A stretch of 64,000 nt of DNA from Sebastes aleutianus (Eukaryota > Chordata > Actinopteri > Perciformes > Sebastidae). Made by a program: the position numbers and the translations under genes. Positions 36,601 through 44,968 of this stretch are shown piece by piece. The notes beneath the pieces are model-generated. The model had not been told where the DNA came from and searched no databases. It was given only the letters and a program-made list of their open reading frames with translations. The DNA is taken from assembly GCA_916700875.1 (NCBI GenBank), contig CAKAKS010000062.1, positions 6,908,373 to 6,972,372 of the forward strand. Reading direction: 5' to 3'. The stretch's first letter is position 1. Each line of letters opens with the position of its first letter.

Positions 36601-36778
36601 GAAAACAACCATCACAATGTATAAACTCAGCCTGTTATTATTTAACATGTCAGTAAATAAAGAAAAAGGGGTTCAAGCTGTGAATAGATTGAAGAGGAAA
36701 ATGTGCTCACCTGAACGGTTTGAAAGTGAGAAGACATCTCCTCACCATAATGAAAAGGTCGCTGCTGGTTGCAATCAT
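7549..36778 (-). CDS. mgat5b: mgat5b, alpha-1,6-mannosyl-glycoprotein 6-beta-N-acetylglucosaminyltransferase B (exons 1-8, 3' part off window)
   Basis: The product is a Golgi type II membrane enzyme of family GT18 (GnT-IX/GnT-Vb). From family knowledge, it adds beta-1,6-linked GlcNAc to alpha-mannose, chiefly branching O-mannosyl glycans in neural tissue. I see eight exons that splice in frame. Residues 1-23 are a basic cytosolic tail and 24-43 a hydrophobic signal anchor (GIGFFSLCFLMTSLGG). Residues 44 to about 165 are a stem with coiled-coil character. From about 171 there is a Cys-rich region (ARWTSDPCYAFYGVDG, EVEWFCPPLAWRNQT) and from 282 the first catalytic segment (GGPLGEMVQWADILTAL). 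N-glycosylation sequons lie at N93, N125 and N212. Conserved wording such as RARWTSDPCYAF and GGHESRGVLRK fits MGAT5B better than MGAT5. The start M1 was chosen because residues 1-22 match the length of the mammalian N terminus; M11 is an in-frame alternative. The remaining ~450 residues lie left of position 1; I found no exon 9 in 1-7548. Confidence 0.95.
10148..10275 (+). mobile_element. MITE-D internal fragment
   Basis: It resembles the middle of the complete copy at 37250-37771: GTTGCTAAGGCAACAGCTT and TACTTCCTGTCAGCT occur in the same order, followed by a CAGGAAAT block. Both termini are missing. Confidence 0.65.
10553..10910 (+). repeat. Dispersed repeat R1, half copy
   Basis: It starts at GGGCGGTCAATTGATAC, continues through GGCGATTAATCACATG and TTGTCCAGAAACCCTCACAG, and stops after CAGCTGTCAGTGT. 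It is the half complementary to the piece at 1004-1262. Confidence 0.8.
11504..11570. repeat. Short inverted repeat
   Basis: The arms GTGGGTGTAAAAATAGTGTT and AACACTATTTCTATACCCAC are inverted with a ~25-bp spacer, enough for a stable hairpin. It may be the remnant of a small foldback MITE. Confidence 0.6.
12630..12667. repeat. (GT)n microsatellite
   Basis: About 19 GT units lie immediately beside mgat5b exon 7, in the intron downstream of its donor. Confidence 0.95.
12684..12848 (-). CDS. mgat5b: mgat5b coding exon 7
   Basis: The acceptor is TTCCAG and the donor GTGAAT. It encodes 55 codons, including GTGKESLSFMKRRIRRMAAQ and WASAARRLDDKLRNHW, equivalent to the mammalian GSGKESLIFMKKRTKRLTAQWA segment. 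Phase 0 at both ends. A long (GT)n run begins 17 bp downstream of the donor on the minus strand. Confidence 0.95.
12849..14759 (-). other. mgat5b intron 6
   Basis: It contains a repeat with an internal ~170-bp duplication (13985-14390). The other ~1.4 kb shows nothing I can name. Confidence 0.7.
13985..14390. repeat. Repeat with internal duplication
   Basis: Two related units about 170 bp apart share GTACTTGTTTTTAGTG, an AGCTG tract and ACTGGTTTTAA. The end, TTTTTGCAGTGTGC, resembles the border of dispersed fish repeats. Confidence 0.55.
14760..14927 (-). CDS. mgat5b: mgat5b coding exon 6 (Cys-rich luminal region)
   Basis: The acceptor is TTCCAG and the donor GTAACA. It encodes 56 codons starting WMRARWTSDPCYAFYGVDG, then FLVYLSEVEWFCPPLAW and RNQTATPTLKPPPKKQ. 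This is the most conserved block of the window and decides the family. The sequon NQT is at N212. Phase 0 at both ends. Confidence 0.96.
14928..16996 (-). other. mgat5b intron 5
   Basis: It contains one hAT-like MITE (16003-16750). Positions 14930-16000 show nothing I can name. Confidence 0.7.
16003..16750. mobile_element. hAT-like MITE with ACTTGCCAA ends
   Basis: The left end AACTTGCCAAACCTGAGACC and the reverse complement of the right end, ATACTTGCCAACACTC, form inverted termini about 745 bp apart. Next to each lies a CTCC/GGGAG block (AAAAATAGGGAGG on the left, GGGAGTCTCCCGGG on the right). This wording is familiar from teleost hAT-type elements; the family is inferred. Confidence 0.55.
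16997..17070 (-). CDS. mgat5b: mgat5b coding exon 5
   Basis: The acceptor is TCTCCAG and the donor GTAAGT. The reading is RDGTLGQCEVPKDPRYPDCP followed by SKMD, matching the short Cys-containing linker before the catalytic region. Length is 74 nt, in phase 1, out phase 0. Confidence 0.93.
17071..18600 (-). other. mgat5b intron 4 with polypyrimidine tract
   Basis: The plus strand at 17684-17802 is almost purely C/T and so polypurine on the transcribed sense strand. Otherwise nothing recognised. Confidence 0.6.
18601..18710 (-). CDS. mgat5b: mgat5b coding exon 4 (stem)
   Basis: The acceptor is GATCAG and the donor GTACGA. The reading is IQPIGLVERIQAIAQNMSD followed by AVRVEQILQR, close to the mammalian MERIQAIAQNVSDIAVKVDQIL segment in length and order. 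The sequon NMS is at N125. Length is 110 nt, in phase 2, out phase 1. A T-rich/GT-rich stretch (18571-18592) lies just inside the downstream intron. Confidence 0.93.
19913..21289 (+). mobile_element. Element B, ~680-bp element with long inverted repeats, interrupted by MITE-C
   Basis: The termini ATAGAGAGGTGAAGT and, in reverse complement, ATAGAGAGGCGAAGT open ~190-bp inverted arms (about 19913-20110 and 21105-21289). The arms share TATGATGTTTGTCAATTTAA and TTGCAAGTCAAGAAAGT. The host sequence suggests a 2-bp (AT) duplication. The non-repeated middle has an ATG (20198) opening MPVCVVLECTH, and a GTAAGA donor-like site at 20976, as if it were a captured or ancestral first exon. Family unknown. 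Confidence 0.65.
20252..20944 (+). mobile_element. MITE-C (TTAA borders), copy 1
   Basis: It is bounded by TTAA on each side, with inverted ends AGGGACTATTTGTAACTTT and AGTTACAAATAGTCCCT. The length is 693 bp and it lies inside Element B. TTAA borders suggest a piggyBac-type origin; that is inference. Confidence 0.8.
21826..21848. repeat. (CA)n microsatellite
   Basis: A run of CA units in mgat5b intron 3. Confidence 0.9.
22724..22746. repeat. (CA)n microsatellite
   Basis: A run of CA units, followed some 30 bp later by a TATATATACAG stretch. Confidence 0.9.
22815..23205 (-). pseudogene. Unidentified open segment, possible gene or pseudogene fragment
   Basis: About 130 codons are open on the minus strand within mgat5b intron 3. 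The C-terminal part is basic and protein-like: YVKIKTRRLKKAKYEPLGIP, then VEQVHAEKRASRYG and NLVLKKK before a TGA. I do not recognise it. It could be a decayed processed copy, an exon of a nested gene, or chance. Confidence 0.2.
23297..23752 (+). mobile_element. MITE-A, rearranged copy
   Basis: It starts at TTAA followed by ACCTGCAGTAGGCAGAA in direct orientation. At about 23530-23620 an internal block runs in the opposite direction (CAGCGCTGATCAAATATGAA). It then resumes with CTCAACATGGCAGCC. It looks like an inversion or two copies fused. Confidence 0.7.
24359..24503 (-). CDS. mgat5b: mgat5b coding exon 3 (stem)
   Basis: The acceptor follows a T-rich tract ending in CAG; the donor is GTACAC. 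It encodes stem residues 62-108, with GGHESRGVLRKISDMLEV and MKRMDALSKL as heptad-like segments and the sequon NTT at residue 93. Length is 145 nt, in phase 1, out phase 2. Confidence 0.95.
26791..26990 (+). mobile_element. MITE-A, 5' half
   Basis: It begins TTAAAGCTTCAGTAGGCAG and runs through TTTGGCCAATCACAGGTCAT, then stops; the 3' half is missing. Confidence 0.75.
27537..27785. repeat. GA-rich dispersed repeat fragment
   Basis: The block around GGAGGGAAAGTCAGAGGGC recurs, diverged, at about 56005-56104. Family unknown. Confidence 0.5.
28541..28560. repeat. (CA)n microsatellite
   Basis: Ten CA units in mgat5b intron 2. Confidence 0.85.
28676..29372. mobile_element. Element E copy 1 with a SINE inserted
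   Basis: The ends GTTCTCACACACCGTTCAT and (reverse complement) TCCTCATACAACGGTTCAT are inverted. The middle carries the repeated motif CCTAAACCTAACCAAG. The copy at 56121-56612 lacks the SINE and shows the uninterrupted order. Transposon class unknown. Confidence 0.65.
29044..29242 (-). mobile_element. tRNA-derived SINE with 11-bp target duplication
   Basis: Read on the minus strand, it begins GGGGCGCCTGGG and has an intact A box (TTAGCTCAGTTGGTAGAGC) and B box (GGTTCGAATCC). It ends in an A-rich tail. The 11-bp sequence CAGAATTATAT occurs directly on both sides (29033-29043 and 29243-29253). Confidence 0.85.
29771..29789. repeat. (AC)n microsatellite
   Basis: A short CA/AC run. Confidence 0.8.
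31685..32584. mobile_element. Palindromic MITE (~900 bp)
   Basis: The outer ends AAGGGCGGGTCCATTG and (reverse complement) AAAGGGTGGGTCCAT are inverted. Inner arms at about 32033-32117 and 32241-32324 are ~85 bp, highly alike (GTCTGGTGGCTTTGAAGA), with a ~125-bp spacer. Confidence 0.65.
35220..35332 (-). CDS. mgat5b: mgat5b coding exon 2 (signal anchor)
   Basis: The acceptor is CTGCAG and the donor GTAAGC. The exon encodes residues 23-60. The hydrophobic stretch from IFVVGIGFF to LMTSLGG is the Golgi signal anchor, followed by the luminal stem start QFSAKRPGDSPFTVRAE. Length is 113 nt, in phase 2, out phase 1. Confidence 0.95.
35333..36710 (-). other. mgat5b intron 1
   Basis: 1378 bp with GT/AG borders. 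No repeat or gene recognised. Confidence 0.7.
36711..36778 (-). CDS. mgat5b: mgat5b coding exon 1
   Basis: This exon encodes 22 codons plus 2 nt: MIATSSDLFI, then MVRRCLLTFKPF. The donor is GTGAGC and the exon leaves in phase 2; the split codon gives Arg23. The second Met (codon 11) has a basic context just before the anchor and could be an alternative start. Confidence 0.93.
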
Positions 36779-36855
36779 TTCCCACACACGTAGAAAGCGC
36801 CGGCTCTCCTCAGCATTGTGCGAGTCTCCTGCGTGACAACCAACGTCAAAACCAT
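36775..36855 (-). promoter_or_regulatory. Upstream ORF in the mgat5b 5' leader, stop overlapping the main start
   Basis: A 26-codon ORF begins with ATG at 36855 and encodes MVLTLVVTQETRTMLRR and AGAFYVCGK. It ends with TGA at 36777-36775, which overlaps the proposed mgat5b ATG as ATGA. An overlap of this kind can make translation of the main ORF depend on leaky scanning or reinitiation. The ORF is seen directly; its presence in the mRNA is inferred from the likely transcription start near 36980. Confidence 0.6.
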
Positions 36856-36939
36856 AACTTTCAACCACAGTCCGGAGGATTGACGGGTTGTGCGTGACGA
36901 AGCAGACAACTTCCCAAGCAGCACCTGTCCGTCCAGTGT

Positions 36940-37015
36940 GCGTGTGTGAACAACTTCAGCAGCAGTGATTCCGCCGGTGCATCCTGCAGCAGCTGCTGGG
37001 TCGATATATAGTCCT
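36940..37015 (-). promoter_or_regulatory. Putative mgat5b core promoter with TATA-like element
   Basis: On the minus strand a CTATATATCG element at about 37012-37002 lies roughly 225 bp upstream of the coding start, in a GC-richer stretch. A start about 30 bp downstream would give a ~200-nt leader containing the upstream ORF. Only position and sequence support this. Confidence 0.35.
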
Positions 37016-37249
37016 CCTTTCCGGCTCTGCAGAGGAATAATTATGAATAAGAACTGTCCTTTAATCAGTTATGATGGTATCCATAACACTGTTGGAGATA
37101 AAGCGGCGCCGGGTGCAACAACACATGACTGTTGAGTTGGTGGATGGAGCACTGACTGACTGACTCTCTCCTCTTTGTGCGAGTGGCTCTCAGCCGCTGC
37201 GCCATCTAACGACTCATACTGGAAAACGATATATTTATTTACTGTTTAT

Positions 37250-37771
37250 TTAAAGGTCCCATATCGTGCTCATTTTCAGGTTCATACTTGTATTTTGTGT
37301 TTTTCTACTAGAACATGTCTACATGCTGTAATGTTCAAAAAAACTTTTATTTTCCTCATACTGTCAGCCTGAATATGCCTGTATTTACCCTCTGTCTGAA
37401 ACGCTCCGTTTTAGCACATTTTGACGGAATTGCAACAGAATTGCGTTGCTAGGCAACAGCTTGGGGCCATGTGTACTTCCTGTCAGCTGATGACATTCAC
37501 AAACACTGCAACCAGGAAATAAACTGGGACACATTTAAAATGTTTATGTTTAAAATTGTGTCAAGGGTCTAAATATTGTATATTCGTGACATCACGAATG
37601 GGCAGAAATCCTGACAGCTTGTTTCAAACGCAGAGTTTCTGAATACGGGCTGTGTGTATTTCCCTGTGGATTGAGTGTTTCGATACTTTCACAGTATTTA
37701 TATAGGACTTAAGCCTGCTTTATAATAAAAAAAACATGAAAATCTCACTTCTTATAATATGGGACCTTTAA
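37250..37771 (+). mobile_element. MITE-D (TTAA borders), complete copy
   Basis: It is bounded by TTAA, with inverted ends AGGTCCCATAT and ATATGGGACCT and a length of 522 bp. The wording is familiar from percomorph genomes. TTAA targets suggest mobilisation by a piggyBac-type transposase (inferred). It lies ~470 bp upstream of the mgat5b start codon. Confidence 0.85.
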
Positions 37772-38103
37772 AGAAAACACACCATGGATGGAATAGGTGT
37801 AGTAATAAAAGCTTCTTAGTCAAGTATAAGGAAGTAAAAATATGATTCTATTGGAAACAAGTCGGATTGATATCAATGTTAGGGGTGTATGATGCTGCAT
37901 AATACTAACAGGCAGTGAACTCATCATGACATGAACTGATTTGATCCAATGGCAGATTAATCAGGGAAAAAACATCATTATATAGCCCCTTATCTATATC
38001 AATAACATGCAATAGTCTCTAAAGTATATTTAGCACTATTTTTTAAACGTAATATTGTAAAGAAATTGTTTTCATTGAAGGTTTCAGGACACATTTCAGC
38101 ACC

Positions 38104-38187
38104 ATGGACAGCTCCGACTGCAGCTCAGCAGCGACACCCAGCGGCCTGAACACAGAATACACCCACAGCTCTGTGCTGATCTCAAAG
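38104..38187 (+). CDS. Possible first coding exon of an unknown gene
   Basis: A short GC-rich segment with CACCATGG as start context encodes MDSSDCSSAATPSGLN, then TEYTHSSVLISK. It ends at a GTAATA donor in phase 0. An acceptor-like TTTCAG sits just upstream (38082-38087). No downstream exon could be tied to it, and part of its wording (CAGCGACACCCAGCGGCC) resembles MITE sequence. It may well be non-coding. Confidence 0.2.
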
Positions 38188-38387
38188 GTAATATAGTACC
38201 AGAAACGCCTCTTTAATCTTTAGTTATGGCTTTTATGACATTGTAAAACGTACAGACGAATACTGGCAGATTTATTTCAAGATAGATGTCTTTAGAGTGG
38301 AAGGTATTATGATATATTTGAGAATTCTGCCATGGAGAAAATGACCTTCCTCCTAATATAAAAACGTTGGTTTTTCAACTTCATTTA

Positions 38388-39150
38388 CTGGGACCGTTCT
38401 TTTATGTGTTAAGGCAACATCAGGCTTGACTTAAACATTGCTTTACTAACTTTGTGAATCAAAAGTAACAAATAAATACATAGATATAAAAATTCACTGA
38501 ATTGTTATTTATTATTAAAATAATAAATCGTTCACTAACAACATGGCAAAAAAAATAATCTTAAAAATTAACAGGAATTATATTTAAAGTGTAAACCTTT
38601 TTAATGCAGCAACCAATTGGTCAAAACTGAAACAGGAATTCAAATTCCAGTATATAATGTATAAACATAGAATAAATGTAATAGATCGGCCCCATTGTCA
38701 CGATACCCGATCCAGCTATTTGAGTCAGTATCGACCCGATATCCGATTCGGTATCGGTGCATCCCTAGTTTATATATTATATACTGTACATTATTGACTG
38801 GAATTTGAATTCCTGTTTCAGTTTTGACCAATTGGTTGCTGCATTAAAAAGGTTTACACTTGAATTGTAATTTTGAAGATTTTTTTGCTATGTTGTTGGT
38901 GTACAATATTATTATTATTCGAATAATAAATAACAATTCACTAAATGTATATCTATGTATTTATTTGTTACATTTTGTTTTACAAAGGAAAGGAAATCAA
39001 TGTTTAAGTCAAGCCCGATTTTGCCTTACATATAACAGAATGATCCCAGTCACTTCCACACAGCGAGGCACACAGCTTATTAATTAAACACTGGTATCGG
39101 ATTGGTACTCGGTATCGGCCCAAGTATCGCTATCGGTATCGCGACAGAAA
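38388..39150. mobile_element. Foldback element with ~270-bp arms
   Basis: Arms at about 38388-38662 and 38787-39052 are inverted copies. For example, AACCAATTGGTCAAAACTG in the left arm pairs with CAGTTTTGACCAATTGGTT in the right. The spacer contains TCGGTATCGGTGCATCCCTA, a terminus-like motif of teleost hAT MITEs, and a related GTATCGG-rich block follows at 39093-39150. Confidence 0.7.
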
Positions 39151-40274
39151 TACGGATGTAAAATAACAAAAACAAATTGTGACTTGACCTCAGTCTACCC
39201 TGTGTACCATCTTAAAGTCATCAAGGAAAGAGTGACCATCAACAAGTCGTCCAAGGCCACATCCAGTGTTGGCCTAATGGACAGCAAGCGGCAGCATCCA
39301 CTGTTGCCGTGGAAACTGTTTTCACTCTTAGTTAGTATGTTGGGCTCTGCCTGTTGCCGCTATTGCCTCTTGGCCCGCAGCCCAGAGAGAGACTGGCTCC
39401 TCTGGCATTACAAGCCCGGGCTGAGATTTAAAATGCACCACTGGTCAGATCACATTCACCTCCTGCAAAATGACACAAAACAATGACTGGCTGCAGTGTT
39501 TCATTACTGGACTGGGTGACAGAAAAACGTCAGTAAGAGTATGTGTGTGTGTGTGTGTGCTATACAAACTGACAGACAATCCTTTTCCTCATTTTTTCCC
39601 CTTATATTAATATTTAGCTTTGGCTTCACAAATGAGCAAAACACTCAGAGATAAGCCAGTGTTCATTGAATCTGAGATAAGCTCTCACACCCTTTCGATG
39701 AAAAGATTAATCATAATGCCACCTGGGGAGCGTTGAACCAAGGACACTACCACCAGCAGCATCCTGTCTGGATATGTCTCTTACTTTATCTTTTCTCTTT
39801 AATGTCTTCTTTTTCATTTCCTTTCCTCTGCCTTTCTTGAATTCCTGCAGTCCTGAGTAATCCTGCTTGTCTATTATGTTCTTATTCTTACTCTTCTACG
39901 TCTCCTGCTTCATGTTGACCTCTTCACCACTGCATTATCCACAATATTTGTTATCTTACTGACACTCTCTGTCTGAGTCTCTCTATCTTTGTCTCAGTCT
40001 GTCTACTTCTCTCTCGAGTATCTCCTTCCACTGCAGTTTCTCTCTCCCTCCCACTGTTTGGTTTGGACTCCCTCTGCTTTACTGAGGATTCACAGAAGCA
40101 GACGCCCAAGGACAAAGAACTCTTAAAAGCATTCCCTTTATACTAAACACCGTATTTGCATTTAACATGGAAATATACATCTGGGAAATGCAAGTGGAAA
40201 ATCCAGGCTTATGTGTTACAAAAAGGGAGGAAAATCAAGTGCACTGAGCAGTATCGTAGCTTTCATCACAGTAG

Positions 40275-40462
40275 AAACTAGAAGGGCACTCTGAGAGCAC
40301 AGACCTACACCAAGGCCAATTTGCTCCAATACTTAATGGTTTCTTCCTTGGCCCATGCTACACCCGAGGCGAGTTTCATAAAAATCGGGCCAATAGTTAT
40401 TCTGTAATCCTGCTGATAACAAACCCTAAAAAATAACCTCCTTGGCGGAGGTAATAAACCCA
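40275..40462 (+). repeat. Retroposon-like 3' tail
   Basis: The block from AAAATCGGGCCAATAGTT to CCTCCTTGGCGGAGGTAATA matches the tail wording common to many fish retroposon copies. It is truncated at its 5' side. Confidence 0.55.
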
Positions 40463-41616
40463 GTCATACTGTATCTTTAGTGCATCTTTCACTATTGTTT
40501 GTCAGCCAGGAATGTGGGTTGAAAATCATGGACTGAATCCTAAGCAGGACAGTTCACCACATTTATTTCTTTACTGAGTTTCACTCAAAGCAGCTGATGG
40601 ACAAATATGAAGTATTTTAATAAGAAGTAAACATCTTCCTGTCTCCAGTGCCCTTCTCTGGACTCGACTGACAGAGTCAATGAAAAAAAAAACTTTCAGT
40701 TTGCTTCAGAAAAAAACTGGATATGTGTAAAAACCTGAAAATGGCACTAAAAGAGAGAGCAGGTGGAAATATCAATATTGTTTGGCTGGATAGGGGACCT
40801 CCACAATGAAAACAGTAAAACAGTTATGCCTTGGAATAACATTACTAACAATATTATGCCAGAGTTGATATTCTGTTGTTCTGTGTTCATTTTATTGAAC
40901 TGGATATTGTTGATTATATAAAACTGTAGGTTATAATGTTTGTTGTTGATATTTTTTAAAGCAACTGAACTGTGACTCTTTAGCTAATTAGATTGGTTTG
41001 GTAAAGATTGTATTTGTAGGCTACTACCACAGTAGAAGCTGGACGTTTCAACCAAGCAGCCAGCCTACAAGCAGCCAGCCTACAAGCAGCTAGCTTTACC
41101 TGTCTAACCTTTACCTGCTAGTTCATATAAAATGTTACAGTATGGTTACCTGTTTATTTAGTACCCTCAGCAACATGAGCGAAATTAATCTTATTTTAGT
41201 AAATGCACTCAAAAAAATCAGATGGTTAGTATTAGTTTAATTTCTAGAAACATAAACCTGCAGCAAGGTGGTTCAATGTTACATTTCAAAAATGTCTACA
41301 TTAAGCAGAGATGAATTTTTGAATGATGAGCAAATGAGTATACATCCACACATTACACAATGAAAGCTAAACTGACTAGAAGTGAACGAACTGACTGCTT
41401 ATATGGGCACACAGTGCTTGGACTTACAGTAGTCTTTCACTCCTCTAAGCAGCTGTCGAAACACATCATTCAACATGTTTCAGGTAGAGAAACCAGCTTG
41501 TGCCATTATTTTAAACCTGCTACTGACTGTCAGTCCCACACTGAGCCACACTGACTTTTGACACTGACTGACTCCAACCATCATGGACACTTGGAAGGAC
41601 AGGATTTTATTTAGCC

Positions 41617-41720
41617 TACATTACATTTATTTAGCTGACCCTTTTATCCAAAGTGACTTACGATAAGTGCATTCAACCTTGTGGGTACGACAGAAGTGCA
41701 GGAATCATGGGAGTGCATTT
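41617..41720 (+). repeat. Teleost dispersed repeat fragment
   Basis: ACATTACATTTATTTAGCTG followed by CTTTTATCCAAAGTGACTTA is a very common teleost repeat module. Confidence 0.6.
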
Positions 41721-44700
41721 TTATTTAAAATTATTTTTAATTTATTGTATTTTATTGGCCATTTTTGATAAATTTTGAGGTAAATATTGGGGTAATTTGG
41801 CAGTAATTCCAAATAAATTTCAAATAGGTTACTTGCTAATTAACACCAAATTACCGTGAAATTTGCAGACTTGTAAAATGAAGTGTTACCAAAATAATAA
41901 TTATAATATATATATATATATATTTTTTTAAACGCTGGTGGACAAATAAATAAAGTCACCCGTGTAACTCCCTCACACTTTTTAATCTGCCCGGCCACAC
42001 TTATTTGTTAATCAAAGCGTAAATTGTAGTGAAACTGACTGAACACTTTTAAGTCAACAATATCAGGGACCAATTGTTTATTTATATTATAAAACATGCA
42101 GCTATTCATGAAAATAAAAATCTTAATTAATCTTAAAACCATTGTGATGTCTGATGTGTGTTGTGCTTTACGGGGCTAGGGTTAGAGTTTTGTGGGTCGG
42201 AATCCAAATTTCGCCAAGGGCACTAAAAGAGCTGTAGAGCCGGGCCTGGTGGGGAGTTTGCTCCACCATTGGGAAACCAGGGCTGCAAACTCTGTGACTT
42301 TGTTGAGTGGTAGCCTGGCCTGCTTACAGTGAGGGAGCAGCATATTTAAATTCATAATTTCCCTTTCTCCAGCCTGATGCATTCACCAGCTATACATGAC
42401 GAGCTATTTCTCACATAGGAGCTCTCAGCAGATATCCGACAGCTCATAGATAGATCACCTGCTTTACACTTCCATAAATGTCCGAAACAGCCATTAATGT
42501 AACTGGGAATGATGGCACAGCACTTGTGATGCTCTAATATTGGTATTGAAATGTTCATTTATACAGCTCCATCAAGATTCAGATGCATTAAAGTCTAAAT
42601 GGAGTCTTCCTCCATATCTTCTCCCTCTGCAGAGGCCTTCACACTTACATAACCATTCAATAAAATATATACTGCTATACTTAGATCGATTATAATATAA
42701 TCTATGTGTAGCTTATATCTGCTTATATCTTATGTCTGTGTATCCTGTGTGAGGGACTATACCCGCTCCGCTGCACCTCACAAGTAGCTTTCAGAGTTTC
42801 AGAGATTTTCTTTGTCATCTTCACACCACACTGCATGAAAAGACATGCATCTGTCAAAATGTGGGACGTATAGATATAGGCTACAGGTATGAGCTCACTT
42901 TTTGTGCATATAAACAGATGGTTGTGTGACAGTTGAGTGAAAGGCAAACTTCCCAGAAAATCTGGATACATTTACTTTTTGGAGACTTTTGGAAAATCCC
43001 AGTTGGAGTTTCAGGGGAGATTTGTCTGACTGTTGGCCAGGTGTCACACTCACAGCCTGTAGTTTCTCTCTTTACATTCACACGGAAATACTGCACTTTG
43101 TACTATATTTATCTGGTAGCTGTACTAATAAGTTACATTGCAATTGAGGATTTTAATCAAAAGGAGCGCTTTAAAGTATTTAGAGGAGAAGTAAATACAT
43201 TCTTAATCGAGGATATATGCTTTTCCAGCATTGGCAGCCATCGCAGTACATCCCTGCAGTACATCTCTGTTTGCAGGTTATTGTCACCAGAAGCAAAGTG
43301 GCAAGTAATGAGAGAAGCTGGAGCCGTATCCAATCAGATTAGGCCTTAGGGTGTGCAGCATCTGTCCCAAAGTGTTAAGAGTGAGGAAGATAAACCTCCA
43401 AAGTCACTGCACTCACCTGAACTCTTCAAACTCACAGATAAGATGAGGAAATGTGCTGCAAACGGTGTCTTATACAATATCATAATCAAGTTTAAAGGCA
43501 TCTTGTGAAGTAAAAAAACTATACAGAAGCTCTGGGCTTTTTAAAAAGAAGTCAAATAAATGAAAAGCACTTTGAAAAATAGAAGGTTTGTAAGACTGCA
43601 GCTGTGTTTTGTTCAGCCTTCCTGCTGTGCTGTACAGGAAATGCGATCATTTTGCAGACTGAAATAGTGCTCATCAGTTCTTTTGTGCTGACAGGATCCT
43701 GACACATCAAGGAAAACTTTTCCAGGGAGGTTCAGAGCTGATCAGTCTTCTCGCTCGTCTCGCTCCACTACAGACTATTTGTGTTCTCCTCCTTTTGCTT
43801 GTCTTTCACTGAGAGGAACAGATTGACTGAACACTAACAAACCTGACCTTTCGACACTCACACACATTTCTGAAAAATATAGTCTGGTAAATATGTTTTA
43901 GTTTCTTAAGAATAAAAAAGTGTTTCACATTACCTGTTTTCATCTCTGTCTGTCTTTGTTGTGTCTCCAGCTGTTCTTTTTCGGTCATCCCTCACCTGTC
44001 CACCAGGAGTCCTCAGAGCCACGGTGCTCACCTGCTGCTCCTCATCTCCAATTCCTGCTGCATGTAAACACAAAACTTATTCGCTGTTGTTTGCCAGTGT
44101 GGTTCAAGATTATATCATGTTACCACCCGCAGCCAACCTGTTGACATTTAATCTGCCTATTCTTGCCAAATTTTCCTTCTACCAAAATGTTTTCCCCTCA
44201 GGGTATTAATAAAGATATGTGACAGAATATGTGCTTACCTCTAACTGCAAACGTCTTAATACTTGTGTATGGAAATATACTGTATTTTCAGGTAATCAGC
44301 TGCCAAAAAGATATTGCAATCATACCACACAATATCAGAATCGATATAGTCATTTACATTAACAGGGGATCTGCAGAATAAAGGCAACACCTGAACAATT
44401 AAATCAGTTTAAATTCATTTCAATTGAATTGCCAAATGCTGCTGCTTATGAACTGCTTCACAATTTATTATCATCTTTATGGCAATCTTTACATTGTACT
44501 TTGAGGTTTCACATTATGTAAAAATATGAGGTGTTCCATATCATTGTGTCCATTGTATAAAATAAATAATATAGTGCTACACATGCTTATCATATCAAAC
44601 TATAGAGGGATATTTATCGTTTATTGTATTGTGTGTTAGTATATGCATTTACTGTATGTGAAACTGTGTTAATCATCCACATGTAGATATGTTGGAAATT

Positions 44701-44799
44701 GGGGTTATGTTATTGATCTATGGTTACATTTTGTTATAATATTAATGTGATTTATGCAATGCTGTTTGATATTTATCCTTATGCATATAGACCCCAATT

Positions 44800-44968
44800 A
44801 GACCTGGTCTTAAATTGCAATGTGGGCATAATTGAGATTAAGAAAATGCATTTTAATACCAGGTGTGAATCCAAAGACCCATGGATCACATGTTATTATC
44901 TAGCTTGTGATCATCCAGATAATGTCAGGTAAAGATCACATTTTAATACCAGGTGTAAACGGGGCATT
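44800..44968. repeat. DNA-element terminus
   Basis: TTTTAATACCAGGTGTAAAC followed by GGGGCA resembles the border of fish DNA elements, and the motif TTTTAATACCAGGTGT occurs twice, ~90 bp apart. Confidence 0.4.

Noticed and set aside
39184..39486. 100-codon plus-strand ORF
   Set aside because: No recognisable motif, no splice partner and no coding bias beyond a short GC-rich patch.
43806..43988. Short minus-strand exon-like piece (EQLETQQRQTEMKTG)
   Set aside because: Several donor-like GT sites but no acceptor or partner exon; purine-rich sequence explains the pattern.
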